From assembly GCF_030316855.1 (NCBI RefSeq), contig NZ_JASZYR010000001.1:682001-746000 (forward strand): DNA of 64,000 nucleotides. The letters are read 5' to 3'. Within the stretch, counting starts at the first letter, position 1, and each line of letters starts with the position of its first letter. Both the position numbers and the translations under genes were made by a program. Below are positions 1 to 12,371 of the stretch, piece by piece. The stretch is from Variovorax sp. J22P240 (GTDB lineage Bacteria; Pseudomonadota; Gammaproteobacteria; Burkholderiales; Burkholderiaceae_C). Below the pieces are notes generated by a model. The model was given only the letters and a program-made list of their open reading frames with translations. It ran no database searches and was not told the origin of the DNA.

Positions 1-345
1 GGCGAAGTGCACGTCGAGGGCATCCGCATCGAGACGCAGGAGAGCGCGTTTGGAGATGGCAAGGCGCTGGCCTATGTGCGTCCGCACGACCTGCACATCG
101 AACGCTACACGGCGGGCGCGACCGGCATCGTCGCGACCTTGAGCCGCGCCATCGTCGTCGGCCCCATCGCGCGGCTGGAACTCGAACCGGTCGAATCGAA
201 TCCAGATAATCCGGGCTCCGGAACCATCATCGAAGCGCAACTCCCTGCGCAACAGTTCCGGGACCTGGGCCTGAAGGAAGGCGACACCGTCGTCGCCACG
301 CCGCGCAAGGCCCGGGTGTTCGTTGAAGAATGGGTTTCGCCTTGA
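1..345 (+). CDS. cysA: Sulfate/thiosulfate ABC transporter ATP-binding protein CysA, C-terminal part
   Basis: This is the 3' end of a gene that begins left of the window; the frame is open from base 1 and stops with TGA at 343-345. The visible 114 residues are the C-terminal TOBE-like regulatory region of a CysA-type ATPase, with YVRPHDL near the start and RDLGLKEGDTV and RKARVF near the end. CysA energises sulfate/thiosulfate uptake at the inner membrane with CysT and CysW. The nucleotide-binding domain itself is not visible, so assignment rests on the C-terminal motif pattern. Its last 16 bases overlap the start of dsbB. Confidence 0.75.
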   Translation, partial: GEVHVEGIRIETQESAFGDGKALAYVRPHDLHIERYTAGATGIVATLSRAIVVGPIARLELEPVESNPDNPGSGTIIEAQLPAQQFRDLGLKEGDTVVATPRKARVFVEEWVSP

Positions 346-860
346 TCGATTGGTATTTTGGTGCGCCTCGGCGCGCGTTCGCTCTGATATTCGCTGCCTG
401 CGTGGCGATGCTCGCCTTCGGGATGTACTTGCAGCATGTTGTCGGCCTCGAGCCGTGCCCGATGTGCATCGTGCAGCGTTACGCGTTGGTGTTGGTCGCG
501 ATCTTCGCGGGCCTCGCGGCTGCCAGCAATCGCAGGGGACTGCAGGTGACCGGATCGCTGCTGGGGCTCATCATGGCCGTCGGCGGCGCCTACACCGCCG
601 CGCGCCAGAGTTGGCTGCAATGGCACCCGCCGGAAGTCGTGTCCTGCGGACGCGACATCTACGGAATGATCGAGACTTTCCCGCTGCAGCGCGCCCTGCC
701 GATGATTTTCCGCGGCGCCGGCGATTGCTCTCAGATCGACTGGACCTTCCTCGGGCTGTCGATCGCGAACTGGTCCTTCATAGCCTTCACCGTGTTCGCG
801 GTGTTGTTGCTGGCTCTGCTGTTCCGTCGTCAGAGCGGAAGCGTGTCGAAGGCCGCGTAG
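330..860 (+). CDS. dsbB: Disulfide bond formation protein B
   Basis: DsbB is the inner-membrane quinone reductase that reoxidises periplasmic DsbA. The 176-residue protein has four hydrophobic segments and both periplasmic cysteine pairs: C43/C46 in EPCPMC, right after the first membrane segment, and C106/C133 in the second loop. Length matches the family. The ATG at 330 lies inside the last codons of cysA (16-base overlap, different frame), which suggests translational coupling. Its 3' end overlaps the convergent ParA-like gene by 31 bases. Confidence 0.93.
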   Translation: MGFALIDWYFGAPRRAFALIFAACVAMLAFGMYLQHVVGLEPCPMCIVQRYALVLVAIFAGLAAASNRRGLQVTGSLLGLIMAVGGAYTAARQSWLQWHPPEVVSCGRDIYGMIETFPLQRALPMIFRGAGDCSQIDWTFLGLSIANWSFIAFTVFAVLLLALLFRRQSGSVSKAA

Positions 861-1522
861 GCGGTTGCGAGCCAGGTCTTCACGCGCTGGCGTTCCAGCA
901 GTCCCAGCGCGTGCGGTCCTTCGCGGTCGTTGACCGCCTTCCAGAAACTCGTGTTGCGCGCATCGATCTTGCGCATGCTGGCGTCGTGCAGCCGGGGCAG
1001 GGCAATCACGCGAGCGCCGTTCGCCGTCGCCTTGCTGAGCGACTGCGATCCGAGCAGCAGACCGAAGTCGCTTCCTCGGCCGTAGTTCTGCACGACGATG
1101 TAGTTCGGTCGATCGCCGAAGGTGTCGATCAGCACGCCCAGCAGGTCGCTCGAATCCTTGCCGTCGTCGAGCACGTGCCAGAAGTTGACCGCCACGCCAA
1201 GTTCGGCGAACACGTCGAACAGGTCGGACTCCTTGATCCAGCGCGACAGCGGCGCCAGCGTCTGCGCTGCCAGGTCGACGATCACGCTTTGCTGCGGATT
1301 GGTTTCGAAACCGTTCACGACCGTGTCGAGGCCCTCGAAGCTGTCCACCACCACCGGCGAGGCGAAGCCTTCATAGAAGCGGGTGAAGGAACTGTGCGAG
1401 CGATCGGTGTCGAAGCCGACGAAGGGCCGGCTGTGATCGATGAAATACTGCGCCAGAACCCGTGCCGTGACCGACTTGCCGACACCGCCCTTTTCGCCGC
1501 CGATGAAATTGATGGAGCTCAT
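830..1522 (-). CDS. ParA/MobD-like P-loop ATPase (orphan)
   Basis: The 230-residue protein starts with a deviant Walker A motif, KGGVGKS at residues 11-17, followed by GFDTDRS (36-42), where ParA/MinD/MobD proteins carry the switch aspartates. This is the SIMIBI-class P-loop ATPase family, whose members position DNA or protein cargo or help mobilise plasmids. The rest of the sequence is closest in style to MobD/StbB-type mobilisation proteins, but no relaxase, ParB or parS-like site is visible nearby. It is transcribed toward dsbB and away from hipBA, with a 31-base tail overlap with dsbB. The family is confident; the cargo and role are unknown. Confidence 0.75.
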   Translation of the reverse strand: MSSINFIGGEKGGVGKSVTARVLAQYFIDHSRPFVGFDTDRSHSSFTRFYEGFASPVVVDSFEGLDTVVNGFETNPQQSVIVDLAAQTLAPLSRWIKESDLFDVFAELGVAVNFWHVLDDGKDSSDLLGVLIDTFGDRPNYIVVQNYGRGSDFGLLLGSQSLSKATANGARVIALPRLHDASMRKIDARNTSFWKAVNDREGPHALGLLERQRVKTWLATAYAAFDTLPL

Positions 1523-1655
1523 GAGGTTCCTGGGTGAATGGGTTGGAATGTGCGAATCATTCTAGGGGCCGAGTTATCGAGACAGCGCTCGTTGCGCACT
1601 TTGCCCATTAAAATATGCGAAATTCGAATGTGGGCATCGTGATACGCAAACAGTC

Positions 1656-1715
1656 TTGACTTGATCCCTCTATCTGCGCAACATGATTTACATAATTAAT
1701 ACTTGCACAATGTAA
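1656..1715 (+). promoter_or_regulatory. AT-rich hipBA promoter/operator region with inverted repeat
   Basis: The stretch before hipB is far more AT-rich than its surroundings. TTGACT at 1656-1661 could be a -35 box. TTACA (1688-1692) and TGTAA (1711-1715) form an inverted repeat with an 18-base spacer that runs into the hipB start region. HipB-type antitoxins are known to repress their own operon by binding inverted repeats near the promoter, so an operator here is reasonable. I could not fix a good -10 box. Confidence 0.45.
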
Positions 1716-2038
1716 TGGGCATGACCAATCTCGCCGAAATCGGCCGCTTCTTGCGACAGGCGCGCAAGGAGCGGGCCATGACGGCGTCCGAACTGGCGCT
1801 GAAAGCCGGCGTTTCCCGAAACACCCTCGGCGCGCTGGAGGCCGGGCGCGGCAATGTCGAACTGAACACCTTGCTGGCGCTGCTCAGGACGCTCGAGCTG
1901 GAAATGCAATTCGTGCCCCAGGCGGTCGCAGCCTTGACCCGCGGCGACATCGACACCAGATTCACGGGCCTGCAGGAGGAGGTCGACAGCCTGATGCCAA
2001 GGTCTCGGAGAAGCCCGCAGGCCAGGCCGATCCGATGA
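1715..2038 (+). CDS. hipB: HipB-like XRE-family antitoxin
   Basis: A small helix-turn-helix protein of about 107 residues. The XRE HTH core is visible as TASELALKAGVSRNTLGALE near residues 25-45, followed by the usual LALLRTLELEMQF dimerisation helix. HipB proteins neutralise HipA and repress the operon. Starts are possible at ATG 1715, ATG 1721 or TTG 1703; none has a convincing ribosome binding site, and I chose 1715. The gene ends in a 4-base ATGA overlap with hipA, typical of hipBA pairs. An AT-rich upstream region with an inverted repeat suggests autoregulation. Confidence 0.85.
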   Translation: MGMTNLAEIGRFLRQARKERAMTASELALKAGVSRNTLGALEAGRGNVELNTLLALLRTLELEMQFVPQAVAALTRGDIDTRFTGLQEEVDSLMPRSRRSPQARPIR

Positions 2039-3405
2039 GCGTCGTACGGTCGCTGCGCATCCGGCGGGGCAGGACGGATGTCGGCTCTCTGTTCGGGCTG
2101 GACGATGGGCGGGTGTACTTCAGGTTCGACGACGAGTACGCGAAGAACCCGAAGCGTCCCGTCCTGTCGCAGCTTTACGTGGTTGCGCCGGCCATTGCGG
2201 GCAGCAGCGAAAGAATGGCGCAGGCGATCGCCGAGGCCGAGGCCGCCACCGTCGCGCAATTGCTGGACCCGGCCCTTGACGTGAACCGCGGCGACGGCAA
2301 GTTCGGCCTGCCGCCCTTCTTCCAGAATCTGCTTCCCGAGGGGCCGCTGCGCAAGCAACTCGTCGGAGACATCGGTCTGGAACCGAATGACGAGCTCGGC
2401 CTCCTGGCCGCCTGCGGAGGCGATCTTCCCGGCGATGTCTGGGCGGACGCGGAGACGCTGGAGGAGAGCGCACTCGGGCGCCTGATCGGCCAGAGCCGCG
2501 ACAGCTACGAAATGAGTTCGGGGCAGGTGCCGACGCCGCAACAGACCTCGATCTCGGGCGTGCAACCCAAGATGGCGCTGGTGCACGGCGGGCCGGGGCG
2601 CTATGTGATGCGCTCCAGGCAATCGGACGAAAAGCATTTCATCGGCAAGCTGCCGACGGCCGAATACGACCGGCTGCCCGAGGTCGAATACAGCTCACTG
2701 AAGCTGGCTGCGGCAGCCGGCGTGAACACCTGCGAGGCCTCTCTGCAACCGCTGTCGGCCATCGCGGACCAGTTGCCCTATGCACTCCAGAAAGACGAAC
2801 GCAACTTCCTGCTGGTGTCCCGTTTCGATCGCGACGTCGACACCGAGACCCGGCGCCTGCACATGGAGGATTTCGCGCAGGTCACGGGCACGCCGTCCGA
2901 GTACAAGTATTCGGGCACCTACGCAGCCATCGGCCTGCTGCTCAAGCGTCGCTCGGCCAAGGGGGAGGCCGACGTGGCCGAACTGCTGAGGCGCATCAAG
3001 GTCTCGGAGCTGCTCGGCAATTACGACGCGCACCTGAAGAACTTCAGCCTGATCTACCCGCCGGGCCAGATCTGGCCCGAACTGTCGAAGGCCTACGACA
3101 TCGTTGCCTATGGCGTGTACTTCAAGGGTTCGGGGCACGGCCTGCAGTTCTTCCCCGGCCAGAAGGACCGGACCCTGTTGACGCCTGCAACGCTGCGCCA
3201 ACTTGCCAACGCGTGGGACATCCCTGAAAAGCGGCTTTCCGAGGTTGTCGCGAACTGCGTCGATCAGGCCATGAGGACATGGCCCGTCCTGTCGAAGGAA
3301 CTGCCGCTCACGCCTGCTCACCGGGCGCGACTGGCCGAGCACATCGAATCCAATGCCAGCGTCGTGTCATGGCGCAGGCGCCATCCCGACGCGGTGTGGT
3401 TCTAG
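2035..3405 (+). CDS. hipA: HipA-like serine/threonine kinase toxin
   Basis: HipA toxins are Ser/Thr kinases that phosphorylate a cytosolic target (glutamyl-tRNA synthetase for E. coli HipA) and induce growth arrest and persistence. The 456-residue protein shows the N-terminal domain signature FFQNLLPEG (95-103), the HipA-C loop SISGVQPK (172-179), the catalytic loop NYDAHLKN with D331, and the metal-binding YD at 354-355. All expected catalytic residues are present, so the toxin looks intact. It overlaps hipB by 4 bases and no third (HipS-like) gene is present. The target of this homologue is unknown. Confidence 0.9.
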   Translation: MSVVRSLRIRRGRTDVGSLFGLDDGRVYFRFDDEYAKNPKRPVLSQLYVVAPAIAGSSERMAQAIAEAEAATVAQLLDPALDVNRGDGKFGLPPFFQNLLPEGPLRKQLVGDIGLEPNDELGLLAACGGDLPGDVWADAETLEESALGRLIGQSRDSYEMSSGQVPTPQQTSISGVQPKMALVHGGPGRYVMRSRQSDEKHFIGKLPTAEYDRLPEVEYSSLKLAAAAGVNTCEASLQPLSAIADQLPYALQKDERNFLLVSRFDRDVDTETRRLHMEDFAQVTGTPSEYKYSGTYAAIGLLLKRRSAKGEADVAELLRRIKVSELLGNYDAHLKNFSLIYPPGQIWPELSKAYDIVAYGVYFKGSGHGLQFFPGQKDRTLLTPATLRQLANAWDIPEKRLSEVVANCVDQAMRTWPVLSKELPLTPAHRARLAEHIESNASVVSWRRRHPDAVWF

Positions 3406-3408
3406 GCT

Positions 3409-4710
3409 TCAGTGGGTGGCCGGGAGCCGGTTCGCCTCATCGCGCATGCGCTGCATGAGTTTGTCGATCATCTCGCTCGACCGAAGAATCGAGACGTGAC
3501 CCTCGTCGAAGCCGAAGACGTAGTTCGCGCGGGCCTGAATGTCGGGCGCCAGCACGCTGTCCAGCGATACGGAGCCGTCGTTGTTGCCGGCGACGAAGCG
3601 CGAAGGGCCGCCGAAGCCGAAGAACAGCGTGTACCGGATGTCGGCAGGCCGTGGATTGACCATCAGTTCGCTCAGGTATGGCGAGTTCGGGGCCATGTCG
3701 AGCCATGAGCCGGGAACGCGCGTCGGCCCGATGTCCGCCCACCGTGCGGCCGAATGGCCCAACCACGGCGTGGAGATCGTCACCACGTGATGCACCGGCG
3801 GCGTGCGGCCTTCGCGCACGATGATGTTCAACGCCCCACGGGCCACCAGCCCTCCCATGCTGTGCGCGACGACGATGCTGGTGGGGAAGCCATATCGGTA
3901 GTGAAGTTCGTCGACGGCGTTGTTCAGGAACAAGGCTGAAAGGCCGATGGAAAAGCCCGACGGATAGAAGAAGACCCACGGCTGGAAGCGCGTTCGATCC
4001 AGCTTGTCGATGACGTATTCCCAGTTGCGGGGCGATCCGCCGACCCCGTGCACGAAGATCACTGGAATCCGCTTCGGGTCGTAGGGTTCGAGCATGAAGA
4101 GGCCGGCGCGGCCTTCCTCGATGAATCGCAGGGGCTGGAACAGGCCTTCGCGCACCCGGTTCGGTGCGAATCGGCCTTCGTCGATGGTGGCCTGTGCGCC
4201 GAATCCCTCGTTGCGCCGACGCACGAGTGCGGCATAGGCCTCGTCGAAGACGGGGGGCAGGGTTTTGGCGGTTGCTGTGGCTGGAATCCGGATGCGGCCA
4301 AGGCCCTTCGCCGAGGTGGGCGGATCGTCGACCGCCTCAATGCCCAGCGCGGTGCCTTCGTAGAGCACCGCGGGCTCGCCGGCTGCGTAGACCATGTCGC
4401 GATCGACGTCCTCGAAGGCGAGGATCCCGTACTGCGCTGGCGGGCCTGCGAGGTGATAGACACCCCGGCTTCTCGGAATCACGTCGAGGAAGACGGGTTC
4501 CGGCTTGGCACCGAGCCGGTACAGCACGACCACGATGGGGCCGCGAGCCTCTTTCTCGGTCTCGACGATTCCGGTGAAGTACATCGCGTCGCCCAGCCGC
4601 CTCATTTGCTGGTCGGCCTGGAGGAGCCCGCAACCGCTCGCCATGACGCAAAGCGCCATCAGCGCGATACGCAGTGCACGCGAAAGGGCTTGGGCTGGCA
4701 TCGTCGGCAT
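3409..4710 (-). CDS. Lipoprotein alpha/beta hydrolase (lipase-like)
   Basis: A 433-residue exported protein with a lipoprotein signal (lipobox ASGC, C27) and a C-terminal alpha/beta hydrolase domain. The oxyanion motif HGVGG lies at 221-225 and the nucleophile elbow VAHSMGG at 282-288 (S284). A conserved His in GFDEGHVSI near the C-terminus is a likely triad member. The N-terminal ~200 residues look like a separate beta-rich domain. The start ATG overlaps the stop of the upstream lipoprotein gene (TGATG), so the two are translationally coupled. It is probably an envelope lipase or esterase; the substrate is unknown. A second in-frame ATG lies at 4701. Confidence 0.8.
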   Translation of the reverse strand: MPTMPAQALSRALRIALMALCVMASGCGLLQADQQMRRLGDAMYFTGIVETEKEARGPIVVVLYRLGAKPEPVFLDVIPRSRGVYHLAGPPAQYGILAFEDVDRDMVYAAGEPAVLYEGTALGIEAVDDPPTSAKGLGRIRIPATATAKTLPPVFDEAYAALVRRRNEGFGAQATIDEGRFAPNRVREGLFQPLRFIEEGRAGLFMLEPYDPKRIPVIFVHGVGGSPRNWEYVIDKLDRTRFQPWVFFYPSGFSIGLSALFLNNAVDELHYRYGFPTSIVVAHSMGGLVARGALNIIVREGRTPPVHHVVTISTPWLGHSAARWADIGPTRVPGSWLDMAPNSPYLSELMVNPRPADIRYTLFFGFGGPSRFVAGNNDGSVSLDSVLAPDIQARANYVFGFDEGHVSILRSSEMIDKLMQRMRDEANRLPATH

Positions 4711-5464
4711 CAGTTCTTGGGCACCATCGAGAAGAACGGCCCGAGACTACCCAGAAACCAGTTCTGGCTGAAGTCGAGCGCGGCGCGGCGGTATTTTTCG
4801 TCTGCCTGTGCGGCGAGCAGGTCAAGTCGTGCGACCACCTTGGACAACTCTCGATCCACCACCAGGTTGCGCCCGCGTTCGCTGATCTCGGTCGCCAGCA
4901 GCAGGGGCTGTCCGTCGGGACCGGTCTTGGAGCCGATGAGCCAGAGAGAGATTTCCACATTGCGTGCGGCACGAAAGCTGTTCTCGGCGTTCACCCCATC
5001 GAGCATGGTCTGGTCCCAGGTGTTGCCATTGGCCTGCTTGAGCAGGGACGCCCAGCCCACCACCAGTGCCGCGACGCGGTCACCCTCATAGGCCTTCGGT
5101 ACGGTCGTCTCGAAGGCCAGCCGGATGGCGTCGATGCCCGTCGCGCCTCGCAGTTGGGGCAGGGCGGTTTCCTGCGAGATCGAATCCCAGGTTCGTTGGA
5201 CGGCGTCGTCCGAACTGGCGGCCCACTTTCGCCATTCGCGCGGATTGCGCCGGTACAGCGACACCTGTACCCGGCGGACGGACTGGAGGTTGTCGCGCAG
5301 CGCGAGGTGGCGATGCGATTGCTGCCCGTCTGCAGCCATTCGTTGTTGGCGTAGGGTTCGGCGCGTTCGGTGGATGCGCATCCGGCCCCGCCCATCGCCG
5401 CGACGGCCGCGGCAAGCAGCAGGCCACGGCGTCGGAAGGCAGGGAAAACGGGGGTCTCGCTCAT
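4710..5464 (-). pseudogene. Putative lipoprotein gene, interrupted by an apparent one-base frameshift
   Basis: The 5' part (ATG at 5464) encodes a lipoprotein signal peptide ending in GGAGC, then about 30 more residues. Near 5306-5307 the sensible protein leaves this frame and continues in the -1 frame as about 200 well-behaved residues to a stop at 4710. One extra C on the minus strand (GG to GGG at 5306 on the plus strand) would restore an unbroken protein of about 250 residues reading ...RIATLALRDNLQ.... Either the gene is broken or the base is a sequencing error; programmed -1 frameshifting is less likely because no slippery heptamer is visible. The product is an unrecognised envelope lipoprotein coupled to the hydrolase downstream. 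Confidence 0.7.
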
Positions 5465-5568
5465 GGCTCGCACGTTATCATCCTCGCCTCAGGTGGCGGC
5501 CGATCTTCCGGGTCCAGGCCAGCGAAATCTCCTTACAAATCAACACCTTGCCTTAGGGCTGACCCGCC

Positions 5569-8500
5569 GTGCGTCTTAATTCCATCAAGCTTTCCGGCTT
5601 CAAGTCGTTCGCCGAACCCACCAATTTCCTGTTGCCGGGCCAACTCGTGGGTGTGGTTGGCCCCAACGGTTGCGGCAAGTCGAACATCATGGACGCCGTG
5701 CGCTGGGTGCTCGGCGAATCGCGCGCCTCCGAGTTGCGCGGCGAGTCGATGCAGGACGTCATCTTCAACGGCACGACCACGCGCAAGCAGGCGAGCCGTT
5801 CGAGTGTGGAACTGGTGTTCGACAATGCCGACCATCGCGCTGGCGGCCAGTGGGCCCAGTTCGCGGAAATCGCGGTCAAGCGCGTGCTGACCCGCGACGG
5901 CAACTCCAGCTACTACATCAACAACCAGCCGGTGCGCCGGCGCGACGTGCAGGACGTGTTCCTCGGCACCGGCCTCGGCCCCCGCGCCTACGCGATCATC
6001 GGCCAGGGCACGATCAGCCGGATCATCGAATCCAAGCCCGAGGAACTGCGGCTCTTCCTCGAAGAGGCTGCCGGCGTCTCGAAATACAAGGAGCGCCGCC
6101 GCGAAACCGAGAACCGCCTCGGCGACACGCGCGAGAACCTCACGCGCGTCGAAGACATCCTGCGCGAACTCAACAGCAACCTCGAAAGGCTGGAAAAGCA
6201 GGCCGAGGTCGCCGCGCGCTACAACTCGCTGACCGGCGATGCCACGCGCAAGCAGCACCAGCTGTGGTTCCTGAAGCGCACCGAAAGCGAATCCGACCAG
6301 AGCCGCATCAAGGCGGACGCCGAGAAGGCCATCAACGACCTCGAATCGCGCACGGCCGACCTGCGCCATATCGAGGCCGAACTCGAAACCGTCCGGCAGG
6401 CGCACTACGCGGCCGGCGACCAGGTCAACCAGGCGCAGGGCAAGCTGTACGAGGCCAGCGCGGAGGTCGGCCGACTCGAAGGCGAGATCCGCTTCGTGGT
6501 CGAAGGTCGCCAGCGTGTCGAACAGCGCCTCGTGCAATTGCGCGAACAGATCGCGCAGTGGAGCGCCCGCCGCGAGGATGCCGAGGCCGAGATAGAGACC
6601 CTGGCCGGCCAGGGCGTGAACGCCGAAGAGCAGGCCGAATTGCTGGCCGCCCAGCTCGAAGAGCACGACGCGCGCATGCCCGAGCTGGAGGACGCGCAAC
6701 AGCGCGCGCAAGATGAGGCCAACGCCCAGCGCACGACGGTCGCTCAGGTGCAGCAGCAGATCCAGGTGCTCGCGGCCGACCAGCGCAACATCGAAGAGCA
6801 AAGCCGTCAGCTCAATCAGCGCGCAGAGCGTCTGCGCAGCGACCAGAACGCGCTGGCCGCGCCCGACGAAGCGCGCTTGCGAGATCTCCAGGAGCAACTC
6901 GCCGCAGCGCAGGAGGCGTCCGCCGAAGCCGACGCGCGATTGCAGGACTTGCAGGAAGCGGTGCCGCAACTCGATGACGATCGCCGCACGCGCCAGCAGG
7001 CCGTCAATACCGAGGGCGCCCGCCATGCGGAGCTCTCGGCACGGCTCGAAGCACTCAAGGCACTCCAGGAAAAGGTCAAGACCGACGGCAAGCTCGCGCC
7101 CTGGCTTGCCAAGCATGGACTCGAAAGCCTGCAAGGCCTCTGGAGCCGCATCCACATCGAGCAGGGCTGGGAAAACGCCCTCGAAGCCGCATTGCGCGAG
7201 CGACTGGGCGCGCTCGAAGTCAGCCGCCTCGACATGGTCCGCGCGTTTGGTGGTGACGCGCCGCCGGCCAAGCTGGCCTTCTACACTCCGCCAGTGGCTG
7301 GCGTGCCGCCGGGCGCGGCCACGATGCCGCGTCTGTCGGAACTGCTGCGTCTCAGCGATGCCGGCCAGCAGGCCTTGCTGGGCGAATGGCTGCATGGCTG
7401 CTTCACGGCGGAGACGCTGGAGGATGCACTCGCGCAGCGTGAGAAGCTTCAGCCCGGCGAGGTGATGTACGTCAAGAGCGGGCATGCGGTCACTGCGCAC
7501 AGCGTGAGCTTCTATGCCCAGGACTCCGAGCAGGCCGGTCTGCTGGCCCGCCAGCAGGAGATGGAGAACCTGGAGCGCCAGTTGCGCGCCCAGACGCTCA
7601 TCGCCGATGAGTCGCGTACCGCGCTCGCGCGCGCCGAGGCGGCCTACGGTGACGCCACACAGCGCCTCGTCACGGCGCGCCGCGAAGCCGCCGACACGCA
7701 GTCGCGCGCGCACGAGCTTCAGGTCGAGACACTGCGCCTGTCCCAACTGGCCGAGCAGACGCGGGCGCGCAGCGAGCAGTTGTCGAATGACCTCGGCGAG
7801 GTCAACGCACAACTCGAGGAACTGCAGGAACGGCGCATCGCCGCCGAGTCGCGTTTCGAAGAGCTGGACATGCAGCTCGCCGACAGCCAGGAGCGCCACG
7901 CGCAGCTGGACGAGCGCGTGATCGAGGCAGGCCGCGCTCTGGCCGCGAGCCGCGAGCAGCATCGCAGCCTGGAGCGCCAGGCACAGGAAGCGACTTTCTC
8001 GCAGCGCACGCTCGAAGCGCGCCGCGGCGAACTCAGCCGCGCCATCGAAACGGCCACGCAGCAGACCGTCTCGCTGAACGAGGAAGACGAACGCGCCCGC
8101 GCCGAACTCGGTCGCCTGTCCGACGCGGCGGCGCAGGCCGGTCTGCAGGATGCTCTGTCGCTCAAGCTCGAACGCGAATCCGCGCTCGGCGCCTCCCGCA
8201 GCCAGTACGACGACCTTACGCTCAAGCTGCGCGCCAGCGACGAGCGCCGCCTCCAGCTCGAACGCGAACTCGACCCGCTGCGTCAGCGCATCACCGAGTT
8301 CCAACTCAAGGAGCAGGCGGCGCGCCTGGGCTTCGAGCAGTACCAGCAATTGCTGACCGATGCAGAGGCCGATCTCGAAGCGGTTGCGCTGTCGATCGAA
8401 ACCGACAAGGTGCGGCTCACCGGCCTGCAAAGCGAGATCGATCGCCTGAACCGCGAAGTGGCATCGCTCGGCGCCGTCAACCTCGCGGCGCTCGACGAAC

Positions 8501-9084
8501 TGAACGTGGCGCGCGAGCGCAAGACCTTCCTCGACTCGCAGTCGGCCGACCTGAACGAAGCCATTGGCACTCTGGAAGATGCGATCCGCAAGATCGACGC
8601 CGAGACGCGCGATCTGCTCGGCGGCACCTTCAAGATCGTCAACGAGCACTTCAGCCGCATGTTCCCCGAGCTGTTCGGTGGCGGTAACGCCAAGCTCATG
8701 ATGACCGGCGACGAAATCCTCGACTCCGGCGTGCAGGTGATGGCGCAGCCTCCGGGCAAAAAGAACCAGACCATCCATCTGCTGTCGGGCGGCGAGAAGG
8801 CGCTGACCGCCATCGCGCTGGTGTTCGCGATCTTCCAGCTCAACCCCGCGCCGTTCTGTTTGCTGGACGAAGTGGATGCGCCGCTGGACGACGCCAATAC
8901 CGAGCGCTACGCGAAGCTCGTGACGGCCATGAGCCGCGAAACCCAGTTTCTCTTCATCAGCCACAACAAGATCGCGATGGAAATGGCCGAACAACTCATT
9001 GGCGTGACCATGCAAGAGCAGGGCGTGTCGCGCATCGTCGCCGTGGACATGGAATCGGCCGTCTCGATGGTCGAAGCAGCCTGA
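5569..9084 (+). CDS. smc: Chromosome partition protein SMC
   Basis: SMC is the ATPase of bacterial condensin; with ScpA and ScpB it compacts and helps segregate the chromosome. The 1171-residue protein has the expected plan: Walker A GPNGCGKSN at 31-39, a long coiled coil rich in Glu, Gln, Arg and Ala, a hinge around residues 500-640, a second coiled coil, and the C-terminal head with LSGGEKALTAIAL and Walker B FCLLDEVDAPLDD. GTG start at 5569, supported by the typical N-terminus MRLNSIKLSGFKSFAEPT. Genes for zipA and ligA follow on the same strand. Confidence 0.97.
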   Translation: MRLNSIKLSGFKSFAEPTNFLLPGQLVGVVGPNGCGKSNIMDAVRWVLGESRASELRGESMQDVIFNGTTTRKQASRSSVELVFDNADHRAGGQWAQFAEIAVKRVLTRDGNSSYYINNQPVRRRDVQDVFLGTGLGPRAYAIIGQGTISRIIESKPEELRLFLEEAAGVSKYKERRRETENRLGDTRENLTRVEDILRELNSNLERLEKQAEVAARYNSLTGDATRKQHQLWFLKRTESESDQSRIKADAEKAINDLESRTADLRHIEAELETVRQAHYAAGDQVNQAQGKLYEASAEVGRLEGEIRFVVEGRQRVEQRLVQLREQIAQWSARREDAEAEIETLAGQGVNAEEQAELLAAQLEEHDARMPELEDAQQRAQDEANAQRTTVAQVQQQIQVLAADQRNIEEQSRQLNQRAERLRSDQNALAAPDEARLRDLQEQLAAAQEASAEADARLQDLQEAVPQLDDDRRTRQQAVNTEGARHAELSARLEALKALQEKVKTDGKLAPWLAKHGLESLQGLWSRIHIEQGWENALEAALRERLGALEVSRLDMVRAFGGDAPPAKLAFYTPPVAGVPPGAATMPRLSELLRLSDAGQQALLGEWLHGCFTAETLEDALAQREKLQPGEVMYVKSGHAVTAHSVSFYAQDSEQAGLLARQQEMENLERQLRAQTLIADESRTALARAEAAYGDATQRLVTARREAADTQSRAHELQVETLRLSQLAEQTRARSEQLSNDLGEVNAQLEELQERRIAAESRFEELDMQLADSQERHAQLDERVIEAGRALAASREQHRSLERQAQEATFSQRTLEARRGELSRAIETATQQTVSLNEEDERARAELGRLSDAAAQAGLQDALSLKLERESALGASRSQYDDLTLKLRASDERRLQLERELDPLRQRITEFQLKEQAARLGFEQYQQLLTDAEADLEAVALSIETDKVRLTGLQSEIDRLNREVASLGAVNLAALDELNVARERKTFLDSQSADLNEAIGTLEDAIRKIDAETRDLLGGTFKIVNEHFSRMFPELFGGGNAKLMMTGDEILDSGVQVMAQPPGKKNQTIHLLSGGEKALTAIALVFAIFQLNPAPFCLLDEVDAPLDDANTERYAKLVTAMSRETQFLFISHNKIAMEMAEQLIGVTMQEQGVSRIVAVDMESAVSMVEAA

Positions 9085-9097
9085 GTCGACGCGATCC

Positions 9098-12297
<3,200 letters not shown>

Positions 12298-12371
12298 GGC
12301 CTTTGGGATTTGCCCTGTCAACAGCGGCGCTCGCGGTCCGTTGAACGGCTGGATGACCCCAGGAGGCTCGA

